From Heterobilharzia americana (Eukaryota > Platyhelminthes > Trematoda > Strigeidida > Schistosomatidae): a DNA stretch of 64,000 bases. A model generated the notes under the pieces. The model was not told the DNA's origin and made no database searches. It saw only the letters and a program-made list of their open reading frames with translations. The stretch covers positions 20,159,755 through 20,223,754 of the forward strand of contig OX104132.1 in NCBI GenBank assembly GCA_944470555.2. The letters run 5' to 3'. This document shows, in pieces, positions 11,831 through 24,734 of this stretch; positions within the stretch are counted from its first letter, which is position 1, and the number at the start of each line of letters is the position of its first letter. A program made the position numbers and the translations under genes.

Positions 11831-13979
11831 AGCAACATTCAGGTCGAATTATCCAATTCACAAAAATGATTATCTCTTACACAAAAAACTAGAATAAAGA
11901 TATTTGCAACATAGGCGTAATTGGGAGAACAATCCACTGACAACGTGTAACTAGATACACTGAAAAACAACCCATGAATTAAGATAGAATAGGACAATAA
12001 AAATGCATTGAAACTAAATTACAAAAGTTAGGACAGATTTCAGCATCTTGTTGTGTGTGATAAGCGACAAAACAAGTGAAGCATTAATATACCTGACGCT
12101 ATTTGTTATGTTGTTGGGCTAGTCACATAATCAGAGTTAAGAATGTTCGAATGCTGATGCATATATTATAATGTGACTGGAAGGAAGATACTTCCAGTCA
12201 AACACCAGTTCCTACTTGTCAATAGTTAGTAGTATAACGCACAAAGGTAAGATTAATTTAAAGCTAGAAAATCACAAAACAATAAGTTGAGAAAGAGGGT
12301 AAAGTATGATAACCGATACTGCATTCTAACCACATTCACTCAATGTTAACTAAATATGTTCCCGCTTTTCTGATGATTTGTTTTCTACGCTGGATAGTTT
12401 AATCATGAAGCTTTCATTGACATTCCAGACAACATCATGAGTTCAAAGAACATAACACCAAAATTATCCTCCTAAGCTACAAATATTTCCTATCATCTCA
12501 AAATCTTACAAGCGTTTACCTTTCTTATTTCCCCTCCTTCACCAAATTCTGGCCTTCTAGAAACTGATACGATAAACTGTTGTCGATCTTCAGTTTCATA
12601 GTTATTTACAGACTTTAAACGATCGTTTTTTTGTTGTATCGTGATATAAGAGATTCTCTAAGTTATTTGACGTGTCTCCTAGTGTTGATCCTAACAGATT
12701 ATTTTAGATTCTTTTCGGTCTCATTTCCCAAGTCCAAAAGGTCCATTCAACATGGAAGCATTTATTCACTTCAGTTCAGGACATAGTACGCTTCCAGTAA
12801 CCAAGAATCCTACACCAATGGTCTAACCATACTGATTTTCAATATTCAAGTGTACAGTGATAAACCAAGGATTTTTAAGTTATAAAAATCAGCAGATCTT
12901 CAAAATCTCCTGGTTCCAAACCGCATGAAAACTTCAATGGGTATTTCAAGCTGATATACTAACAAATGTTATATATCTGGTTAAAAAAAATCAGAAGCAC
13001 GAAATTCCCAACAATAATGATAAAACAAAGAAGTCGAGTAAATGTAGTTGACAGGTGCCGTGAAACACTTCTGGTGGAAAGCGGTCATGATAACTTTACT
13101 AGCCAATGGTTTTCACTTTTTTCAAGAGACTGAGTATGAAGAACGATGATATTTTAAAGAATTAACCAAGGTCATCTGTAAAGTTATTAAAAACAACCTA
13201 CATTTTTCTCGTACCCAAATTATCCTGTTACCTAGGGTAGTGATGACATTGCATCTCGTTAAAATGCTGCCGTAGAATTCCTTTACTCTATCACAGAACT
13301 TAGGGACTTCCTGTGCATCATGACACTTCATCATAGCTTGCATGGAGTGTAAAGATTGGATCTGTAAATGTCTGTGAAGTTACCTACTAAACCAATCACT
13401 TTTATTCTACTGTTCAAATTCTGTATTTCAATATCCTTTTTATCATTTCACGAATCATTACTATCTGGAATTAATTGTTCTCTTCTATAATGTTACACGC
13501 AACGAAAGGCGAGTCCTAGATACCCACACCTAATCAAATTCTCGCACAAAAAAGTGAAGGCGCTTAGCCTAAATGTTGATCACTATGAGTTATCTGGTTA
13601 ATTTATTATCTTGAAAAACTTGAACATATTTTTGAAAATCTCATCTGCATTTAATAATAAATATATTCTGTCATCAGTAATGTTAACCGACGTAGATTTA
13701 GATTAGTGAAGGGTGACCTGACAACAAAGTGATAACAATTCTTGAACTCTAGCTGCCTGAGTCGTAAAGGCAAATGTAGACTTCTCGATCAACGTCAACA
13801 TGGTAACCAAAGTCGATGCCTGGAGACTGTAAATGATATGGTTCAGAATGGATAACAGTGGCGAAAATACTTCGAAACACTTTCTTCATCCTAATCATAT
13901 TGCATTTCATTACCCCTTTGTCCAGGCTCGATAAGCCTGTCCGAACGCCAAAACCTAGCTGAATCAAAATTCCTACACC
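11831..13979. other. Intergenic, nothing recognised
   Basis: No coding or repeat signal is supported between the SINE and the next Penelope fragment. Confidence 0.55.
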
Positions 13980-14330
13980 CTAGTAAGAAATATAGAGTAA
14001 AGCTCTGGTGCAGCAATCTTTACAGTTATACACAAATACACAAAAAGATCTGATGGAGTAACAGTCTTTATTAGGGTAGAGGAAGAGGCTGATAACCGAA
14101 TGTTTGTTTATTGAATCAATGCTAGACAGATGCAATAGGAATGAGTCAGCACATGTTGCAGATACATGGCAAATTCTACTACCTGAACCACGAAGAATTA
14201 AAACCACATAAACCTTATCTCAAAGTTTTGGAGGTATTCTGAGATGACTAGGGATAATAAATTGCGTCCGAGACGTAATTCAGTAAATAACCCTGTTTCA
14301 ATACGTGACAAACCTACATATAGTCAACTA
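13980..14330 (+). mobile_element. Decayed Penelope-like 3' end
   Basis: It parallels 7,790-8,110: a piece like CAATAGGAATGAGTCAGCACATGT, then GAGATGACTAGGGATAATAAATT with CCGAGACGTAATTCAGTAAATAA. Coding frames are broken. Confidence 0.7.
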
Positions 14331-17300
14331 AGCTACAGTTACTTTCTGTCAAAGTGACCAAGGTTTACTCTTATTTCAATTTAGTTTATTTTCAAAACTT
14401 GTAGGTTCTTTTTCGTTTTCAAATATGAACCAGGTTAATGATGTTAAGTTAGTCAGTCTAGAAAAACCCGCTTGCTTGTCATCCTTTGTAGACCCAACAA
14501 AACGTGAAGTTTACGACAGGTTGTGATAGCCAGATAGGTTTGTGTCTTTCTTCTGTTGACTAAACGTGTTTCTTTAATTTATTTACACATGAAATATTAA
14601 AGACTGTTTTTACTAAGACACTCCAGTATTCTTAAATGCCAAGATGATATGAATGCACTTTATTCATGTGAACAATGAAGTTTTTATTTCCTTTCGCTTG
14701 GACAGGCTTTAAAAACTGGGAATGTGATGAAACTGGAAATTCATAAGGCATGCGGCAAACGAAGTCAAACGTGGGAGCGAATACCCAACGAAGAAATTGA
14801 AACCCTCAGAATCAACTATGCATACATCATTAACGTCACATATTAGGTTCTACAGGTCTAAGATCTCAACTTTGTTATTAGTTTTGTACTTTAAACTCTT
14901 AGCGTCACCTTTTAACAATAAAATATATCCTCTTGTAGTCACAAAAGTAATTAGAAGTTACAGAAATTATTTAGTCTTGATATTATGAAAAGCTAATTCT
15001 ACTCCCATTACCTAACACCTGACCAGTCTTATATAAGTCGATGTATCAAACTAATCAGTACCTTATCTACATGTTATCATAACAAATGATAAAAAAGAAG
15101 ACATGTTACTTAGTTAAACCGCTCAGATAAGTAGTGCATTACTAGGTCTTCAGTTGAAAATTATTTCCGGGAAAATGTTATGACTACTCTGGCTACAACT
15201 TAACGAAATATATTTTCTGCACTTACTAATATTTACGGCATATGGCTGATCAGTTCATCTACAATTCGCTCAGATTGGTAGTTTCATGGCGACTTTTCTC
15301 TCTGTTATCGTGACCCCTCCTAGCTTGTTTTGCTGATGACGTGTTGCGACTTCAATACTTACGCAGTAATGCCAGATCCCACGTAGATGCTGAATGATTG
15401 ACTATGTCTTCATATCATTTGTATTTGTGGTGATAATTGATTCTCAGTATTACAGGTAAGTACCGTAATTCTAATAGGCTATCTTATTTTAAATGCTTTG
15501 GGTTAAATTGGTCATAAACGTAAGTAACTTCGTTGGCTGATGCTAATCGAAGTTAATATTGGTTTTCGCATTACCTGAACGCTCATAATAAGATACCTAG
15601 AAGATAACCTCATTTCATAAAATTCCTAGTTCTTTATTTGTAAATCATTAGGTTGTGCATGTTCCAAATTTTTTCCCTCAAAAGCTAAAAGCAATGCGAT
15701 TTCGTGCCTAGCAATTATTAGATTGCCTTATTTGTGGTTACCGATTTCATAAAACACAAGTTAGTCAGGTATAAATCGGATGCAAGTGGCAAAGCATGAT
15801 GCATTTAAAAGTAAATATGTAAGTTGTTAACGAAGTACAATGATCCAAAAGAATTTGACTGGTGTGCAAGCAGAGAAATCACTAGTTATACGTTTACTAA
15901 ACAAGCAAACCCAATGGCACTTCTAATTCAACAGTTACGCAGTTCAACATTGGAAATAAATCTTGTTACAAATTTAAGGTCGTATAGATCATATTCATTG
16001 AATTTAGGCATGAGCAATGTCGACTGGCTCCACTCATTGGTAGCAAAAGACACTAAATTTTTGGCCTGGTACTTAAAGTGTGGTTACCCACAAATTAGAC
16101 CTTGAGAGTCCAAGTAATTTCGACTTGTCAGTTGCTTTGAGATGAGCGATAGGAAACCGTGGACTCAATTCTCATATTTGTTGGCACTTGTCGAAAAAGA
16201 ATATCTGCAACCTTCAGAGGAATAACGTCAGCCAGGAGATTCGAACGTGCATCAACATGATTCATTGAGAGACGGTGATACTTAGCTGTGCGAGCATCTA
16301 AATCTATTAAAAACTGTACATTCAGCAAATGTTTCGGAAGTCTCCTTCAGTTTCCAATCGACTATTTTAGAAACATCACGTAATATCCAATGAAGCTATT
16401 ACAATAACTAAACATCTCTACCCAGCTAAATAACCACTAAAATGCTTGGATATTAGCATATACACCACCTACAATATGAATTTAACAATACAACTCAACC
16501 AAGTGTCATGTTTCTGTACTATGCTATAAGCCAAAACGTATGTGAACGCTTATGCTAGTACCCAGCTATCCAGGCCCAAGTAAGTGAAACTGGTTTTGTA
16601 ACCTGGGCCCATCGCTAAAAAGCCTAAAGCGATGAGTAGCACCTATAACTCAAAAGGTCTCGCCATATTACGTCAAGCTCGAAGGTTACTCATGTTATAC
16701 AAACTTCACTAACAAAGGCATAAAATGCTTACTGTCGCATCCAAAATCATAAATAGAAGATAGAACATCCTTACTGCAGGTGATCTATAATATCTTGTCA
16801 CCCAGTAGAGTAGAAATACTTTGGAGGATGAATAAGCAGAGCATATTCCTAATAATTCTCCCGAATTCTAAAAATACTAAAATGAATCTCATAGCAAGAA
16901 AAAAGTAGTCCGAACCTAAATGAAATGATTTATAAACTGAGATCTCTGATAGTGCAGTGGGCTCTGCTGATCAGAATGGATATAAGTAGTATATGTTGAG
17001 AGAGGGAGGCAGAAATCATAGGCGATTACCAGAGATGAGTAAAGATTCTGTTTAGATAAATGCAAGAGACAATGTGGGCGTATTAAGAGCAAATCGAGAT
17101 AGGAGAGGAAATGGAGCACATTGTGTAAATGACTCTTTTAGTGGAAAGTGTACAATATTTGATGACTACTGTACGAGATGTGAATAATAAACATTCCTTA
17201 CTGTCTTGTGGTTTCCTGCAATTGCATTACAAATTATCAGTAATAATGACGTGCAGACTTAGGTCAATGGTTTGAGAGCAATATGGTCAGTGGCACGTTT

Positions 17301-17532
17301 TTTCAGTTCTTGACTCATTTTGAAGGGGGGGGGTCTGTTTGAATCATAGTTGAAACACCAGTTATATTGGGACATATCAACTTAAACAATTGTTTGATTC
17401 ATCTTTAACTTAAATGTTCGAATCAATTCCACGTGAACAACAACTTGTGATCTTGATCCAAGATTACTTAAAACATTGAACTGACGTATATATAATAACC
17501 AGATGGAACCTTTGATATTTCAATGAAAGGCC

Positions 17533-17602
<70 letters not shown>

Positions 17603-17855
17603 GTCAATAGAAGGCATTATAATACATAGTACTGAAAAATTGTGATACAAAAGTGAAATCTGATAGGTCTGTACAACACCAATTGGAAAAGTAGAACCCA
17701 GAGGGACTAAAAAAAGTAAGTTAGTAGATGAATAAGCTATTCACTGTACCATCTCAGTTTAGCGACCCTTTCACTTTGAGACAATCGTATGCATTTGTGT
17801 ACACAATGAAAAGATGAAGAGATATGAAGGACAATCGTAATAATGTACGAATAAA
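14331..17855. other. XPO4 downstream region
   Basis: The right part up to 17,855 should include the XPO4 3' untranslated region. The poly(A) site cannot be placed. It contains the (TA)n tract and a run of nine G at about 17,325. The forward open frame at 15,824-16,105 has no recognisable family. Confidence 0.5.
17537..17599. repeat. (TA)n microsatellite
   Basis: This is an uninterrupted run of about 31 TA units, 260-320 bases after the XPO4 stop codon. It may lie in the 3' untranslated region. Confidence 0.98.
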
Positions 17856-18119
17856 TTATACAAAACATATGAATGAACGCATTTCAGCAACAAACAAATG
17901 AAATCGTTGTTGGAATTCTGACCTAGCTGAACGAGTTGGTTTATTTTCATGAAAACATGCTGTGTACTTAGTGAAAGTATGATCAGTTGACTGCATACTT
18001 CTTTGTCGCTCTTCATTATATGAACTACCCAAATGCTCAAAAGCATCATTTAAGCGAGTTTGAATAACAGGATTCCCACATTCATTGATCCATTGATGAA
18101 TAAGTTGTAAATATGCTGT
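17856..18119 (-). CDS. XPO4: XPO4 exon 17, last coding exon with stop
   Basis: This exon has 87 codons and a TAA stop at 17858-17856, with acceptor ctccttttag. It encodes CGNPVIQTRLNDAFEHLG, matching vertebrate QQDPVIYQRLADAFNKLT. The end, QRFHLFVAEMRSFICFV, matches SLEEFMANVGGLLCVK. No clear AATAAA signal is visible on this strand within about 700 bases downstream, where a long (TA)n tract occurs. Confidence 0.92.
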   Translation of the reverse strand, partial: TAYLQLIHQWINECGNPVIQTRLNDAFEHLGSSYNEERQRSMQSTDHTFTKYTACFHENKPTRSARSEFQQRFHLFVAEMRSFICFV

Positions 18120-21100
18120 CTAAAAGGAGAAACAAATTTTTAACAGGTTAACAAGTAAATTTCCTCTTCTATTCCAAAGAGTGGATAAACTATCCAGAAT
18201 AACACTATTTTTACTAGACTCTAGGATTAAAATATGCGGAGAAAGGTGAAGCCCTGTTATGATGAACATTCCTGACGATTTATCATCGTATAAGTTCTTA
18301 ACAAGCAAACCACCTTTCATCCTTATCAAGTTCTAATCAATTTCAATCCTAGTGAGTTAGTTAGGCAGTAAAGTTAATATAATAAAAGCCAATATAGACA
18401 CCACTTTTGATACACTACTGAGTCAGAGATCTAAAAAGAAATGAGTTATATCTGATACTTGTTTTTATTTATTTTACATCATAACTTCTTTATACGTAGT
18501 AACAGACATGAAATTAGTTTAGGGAAATAGTTAAATTCAGTAAGCAAAAAACGTTGGCGCTTCAAAAAAGAAATAATAAAAGCTCTGATAGTTCTGTGAA
18601 TACATAGTTAACACAGCTTCACATGCACTCAAAGAAAAAAAAAATTTTCAGTTCAATCAGACCACTTTTTTCAGTTTGCCTCTAATTCCACTTGCCAAAC
18701 ACCATGACAAATTTTTGCAGAAGAGAAACGCCTTTATGTATAGAGGAAAGGAATCAAACGATTGACTAAACCGTTTCAAATGAAACATGCTGTACTTCAT
18801 ATAAGACAATCTATAAGCAATTAGTTGTCAGGTTTTTGAAATACTAGGAGATTCGCTTATAAAAAATAAAACTTATTAAGTTGTCTCATGTTCACCTAAT
18901 TTCATTTTATCACCTTAGTTTCCAGTACAATGATATGAATCCATGAACTACTGCTGTACCAAGTTATACTTACAACGACCTTCTTGTGAAGAAAATCAGA
19001 AGTTTACTCACCTTTTTCATTAAATACAAACTTGGTACAACATACTATTATAAAAATGTGTCATACGAAGTAATGTGACAACGCTATCAGAACAGAAAGG
19101 AAAAGGAATAGAAAGTGAGAAGAGTGATCAGAGACAGTATCGTACTCGCATAATCCGCTAACTAATAACTAACCTAGATATGATCAGTCAATAGTTTGTG
19201 ATGTTAGACTGTTCAATAGGCATTCTTCTTTACTATAACTTGATCTAACCACCTGGAAAAGCTCTCGTGAATTTTCATATGCATTCAGTAAACGCATCTT
19301 CCATTCTATATTGTGACCCATTCAAATTGAAATCCATTCACCAAACTTGTGCACATTCGTGCAGTAGGCAATGAATCACACCTATTCATTATGTGAAAGG
19401 TAATGACACTACCTTACTGCAGTGTAGGAACAAGAAACCCATTGGTGGATAGTTAACTCCCTAAACTAGTGAGTTATAACTTTACTTGTGACCCTTACAG
19501 ACTCCGTATTCCCAAAGTATAAGCCGATGCGATGCATATAGTGTAAGAATCAGCTTAGCATATGGCAAATAGGAATAAAAACATAAGACTTACTCCCACA
19601 CGATATAAACTAACCACCACCTGTAACCTTATTCTATCTATATCCAGAGATGCTGAACAATATGACAACCACTGAGACGAAAATAGAAATACAAAATCCA
19701 TGTATGCGAAGAATCCCACAAATATAACAATCATTGAATACATAGTTATCGGATGTTCATATTTTTCAAATAGAGTATTTCACAAATGCAGAGCGTAATA
19801 ATCGGCACAGAAAGCCTATAAATCCGACTTTTCAAAGAGAGGTCAACGACACACTGACCACACAGGGCATTAAGCACACCACCAAACACTAATCATCAAC
19901 TAATCAAGTGGAATTTGCGTTTTCGTACTGTTAAACGATATCATCTGTATACTTCGAGTCGAAAAATATTTCACCTAGTATTGGATCTACACCCTCCTTC
20001 ATGGTTGTTATCGATGAAAAAGTAAATGTAATTGGCGCAATAAGGAAGCCCGACTTAACTACCACTTTAGGTCTTGAATATTGCAGTGTTAGTTGTATAC
20101 CTTTACTTGAGGTGTTTTGAAGATGAAAATAATGATACCTAGGATGGTGAAAATAATCGAAGACAAGATATACAGTGCATGAATAGCAATAAGTGGGAGA
20201 GAATTATCCATTACATCTTGTTTACTAACTTCATCGTAGCTGGGACCAAAAAACTGATGAGAACTGCCTGACAATTAATCAATTTAAACACCTGTAAACT
20301 GTACAAAAAAGCATGAAAAAAAATTAGCAAATATTTACCGGATTAAGATGAATTAAATTGAGCAATGCTGATGAAAATGAAGCTTCTAGGCTAACCGAAT
20401 AACTTTCTCGTGTTAGCAAGGTGAATAGATCAGACAGAAACTGTGTTTCCAAGCCGATGACGCTGATAAGACGAACTGCGTTTTGTAGCTCCTCCGTATT
20501 ACCCGATTGAGAACGCGATCTAACCTCCAAGAAATAATCAGTCAGTGATATAACAATATCTAAACACTGCTGAATCACCGAATTATCTACACACCCCACA
20601 GCACATGACGAAGATTCCCCTGTAGACGAAGATTTCACCTGATCTGCTGGACCAATATTCAAACCGAATATTCCGAACCGAAGAAGACGTCCAAAACAAG
20701 ATAGTTGATGGTCCGTAAGCCGAATAAAACCCTGAGCGCGTAATTCGCATGCATAGGATGCTAGTGAATAAAAAGCTTGACATAATTCTGGTATCTAAAA
20801 TTCAAAAAAGACACAATTGGATAAGTTACAACAAAACCCACTACACTCTTCCAGTCAATAAGTTCACTAGAACCTGTTAAAACAATATCTAGAAAGTCCA
20901 ACACCCGATACATTCGTTTTATTTTTGACAATTACGTTATTGCATCTTAGTGCTCTAGCCAGTTCAATCTGGGAACAACCGGTAAAAAACCTGCAAAAGC
21001 GAAGTCACTAGATATTCTCTACAAAATGATGAACGGCCACTCAGTTTGACCTAAACGGACAACGATTAAAGACCAGTACAGATGAAATGCATATCAACTA

Positions 21101-24100
21101 AGGGAACTGATGGATATCTGATGAGGGCGATCTCCCTAGTTCTGAAGTCTCCTGATCTAAGAACGTAATGCTCGCTGAAAGTAGCGTCAAAAAAGACAAA
21201 ATTTTAAATGGATTTCAAGATCGCTTTGGAAAAAGAACTGAATAAGTCAAGTGATCTTTTACCTTTCCAGCTACTATATTCTTTTAAATAGATAATTTAT
21301 AAAACTACTTATAGTGAAAACTCCCCAATAACAACTTACAGTTAAAATAGACTCCGTGATCAGCGGCAGCAAATGTCCTAACCCAATGACAGCTGCATCA
21401 ACCGTTGGAATAGTACTATTTGCTGCCTCCTGGGAATTTATAGAGTCCGGTTGTATGACAAGTTCATCACCTTCACGTGACATCACGATAGCTCCACTCA
21501 GTCTCAATTCAAATTCATGATACAGAACACGATTCAAGAGGTTGAGTAAAAGACGAAGCTCTTGAATGTGATCATCTTCAGCGGTTGCTTCACAATTCAC
21601 CTTACCTACAGTCATGAAATAGATACATCACAATGAACGCTATTATGAATACCTTATTTCAGTAAAACATGTACTTAAACACTCAAGTAGGATCTCGAAA
21701 GGAAGTTAAGAAAAAATAAGAAACAAATACTTCGTTAATAACCCAAGAAGTATTATCAAATGAACGAATTTTCATCAAAAAGCTATTGATCTCAATTCAA
21801 TAAGATGGAGAACACCTGAAGTATAGCACTTTTAAAATACAGTTCAGTAGCTACGGACTACGTTTCATGCCACCTAATAAAAGGAAGCTAACACAGGTGA
21901 TAAAAACGTCTAAACCATACCACTTGGAACGAGTTGCAAACCGGACTGACTCGAGGTTACGCGTTATTGATAGAAGAAGGGGTTAAAAATCTATTGAATG
22001 GTCACCAGAGAGCAACAAATGTTTCTTAATAGTTCTGAGTGCTGACCGAATTCGATCGATCATTTTGTAATTTGGTCACCAAGGTAAGAGGCTCACCATC
22101 ACGGTGCACTTTGATGGATTTTAGCTGGTTGGAAGTGCTCGGAAAGAAGCCCCGGTTCCGTGCTTCTTGATTGACAGAACTTGGCGAGTACTCAGGACTA
22201 GATAATATGAAATTGGCTGCTCTCCAGTGACCAGACGATGTATCTGATCCAGTTCTACAGGAGGTCGATAGGAACCCGAATAGCTCAGTGGTAACATCGC
22301 TGACTATAACACGGGGTGACACAGGTTCGAATCTCAGAGGGAAATAGCTCCCTCAATGCTGCAGATATGCCTTGGTGACGACTGCCAGCAATCTCGAGAC
22401 CCAGGTCCAGGGCTTCTTCCCAAGTGCCTCCGACCAACTAAGATTCAACCAGTCTGAAATTGGCAGCACGGTTTAGGAATTCTTAAGAAATTGATTTTGC
22501 GGCTTGTATCGCTAGTAATGGTTGTACGATGAGACGTTGAGGAAACAGTAAGGAGTTGTAAGAGGTTTAATATTGGTGTCAAGAAGTGAAGGCAAACGAA
22601 GAGATAAAAGTAAGGCAGGTAGACTATGATTAACAAAGTTTGTACATGCTGCCGGAAGGGTGCGGGTTATTGAGACTTTGAGGTTGCTGACGCCATGAAA
22701 GTTGGTTCTATGCGGTACGTAGTAGAGAAAATGGGTTAGTAATGAAAGTGTGACCGCAGAGCCTACAGGCCATCTGCTGGAAATCAGTCATACATATTAG
22801 TTATGAAATTTTGACAATTACAATTGACTGATTTAAATTCAACCACAAAATCCATGCCACTAGCACCAGAAGACTCTAAAGCAAAGCAGGAGAGTGTTCT
22901 ACTTTCGCTACCAACGCAAAGTATCATCAGTAAGGACTGCAGGTAATCTGAGAGAACATTTTTACTGCTGTCAAATCCCGGTCAGACAGCAGCACCACTC
23001 CACACTTAGACTTACATCATATTATAAGTCTTTTACACTAGGAAAGTAAGAGTCTTTATAGTCGAAGTAGCATTACGTTGGAAGGTCAGAAGTTAGCAGA
23101 ATACCAGGTGACAACAATTCATAAAGTCTGTGGCTGCTGGTTTGAGCAGCTTAGGGCTACTTGGCTGGATTCGTCAATTTTCAGGCAGGAAGAAACTATT
23201 ATTAACCTCCACACAACAATTGTGACTTAATGTACGTACATATTTGCACGGAACTGTCAAATCACACTATTAATATTGTTATTGGTAATAATGCAAATAT
23301 TTTATTATGGTTGTATACGCTTGAAATCAATCACAACTGCACCAGTACATTGACTTCTTTTGAGTATTTCATTAACCCACACTCATTTCTTCTGCATCCT
23401 ATTAATCATACACTATTCTCAATCTCAATATATTTTTCAAGTCCCTTCCTCTTTGTGTCCCATTGTCAGGTGCAAGAAATTCAAGTGATTCATTCAGTGA
23501 CGCATATTTCTAAGCGCCTGTACCATCATTTCCATATATTGCTGGTTGGTAATCCCAAAACTTCATCACCTTTGGACATTTATGTAAAAAGTTAGAGTTA
23601 TTTTTACCAAGTTAAGATTGATGAGGTCAGCCTAGAGGATAAACATCCAATGCTATATGTTTACAGGGGTCTGAAAATACATTGGTCAACTGTTACCACC
23701 CACAAATTTCTAATTTATTCAGTTCATTTAATAGTTCAAGTGTTTCCGAATTTCACATTTAATTCCGATCCCTAAAATAGGTCACGAATAGACAATGGGT
23801 TGTAACTAAAGTGAGAGACAAGTTAACTTCAATTTATTTCTGCGTCAGCGACGTCTGATCAAGATTTTATTCTTATCAAAGAAAACTTTCTAAGAGTAAA
23901 GTCAAAAATTAACGCCCACTTTAACTCACCTTCATTGTTCTTTGTATAGTGTTTACATAGAATAACTATCCAATTTAAAAATGAGCTAGACGCATAGACA
24001 GCAGTAGATCCATTCACATTTTTATCCACCTGTGACGAATGTGCACTTGTGGAATCATCTAAAGATGATGATGGTAGACTAGCCAAATAAATTAAACAGG

Positions 24101-24680
24101 AATCTGCTACATCTGAGAACAAAGAGAATAAAGCTTGCACTGCCTCCGTGTAACTGTGACATTTCTATGGACAAAAACAAACATAGAGAAAGGTTTGGTT
24201 AACGTAATTAGATGTAGTTTATCTTAAAAATAGGATGTATTTGTATCATACATTTCGAACAATCTAATCACATTTTTATTTACGAAGACATTTCATATGA
24301 AAAAGCGAGATAGAAGAAGAACAAATAAGGAATATAATAATAAGAAAGGTAATGAATGGTAAGACAAACCTTGGTAATAGGATAAAATAAATATTACCAC
24401 GGTATGTTTAGCGTAAGGATATGCAACTTTTCAACATCCAAGGGTAATCTTAATTTGTCTACCGCTAACGCTTCGACAAATTTAAGCATATACCCCCCTG
24501 ACAGTTTCTATACAATATTGCAATGGCTACTTTAATCCCAAACCTGTGACCTTAATCAATAATGTATTTTGCACCTGCACCCTTCAATGTTTGTGAATCC
24601 AGCTGCTTTTGTAGGCCATTTTGGTGTATGTTCCACTACCCTAGAGTGGATATCTTGATTGGTCCTCTCTTTGTATGTGT

Positions 24681-24734
<54 letters not shown>

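Noticed and set aside
17771..18049. 92-codon reverse open frame over the last XPO4 exon
   Set aside because: It is a shadow frame. The exportin-4 C-terminus is in the other frame and stops at 17,856.
20583..20783. Reverse open frame inside XPO4 exon 16
   Set aside because: It is another frame of the true exon, whose frame matches exportin-4.
22273..22345. Functional tRNA gene
   Set aside because: It has A- and B-box-like segments but no credible cloverleaf, and it is part of a dispersed SINE.
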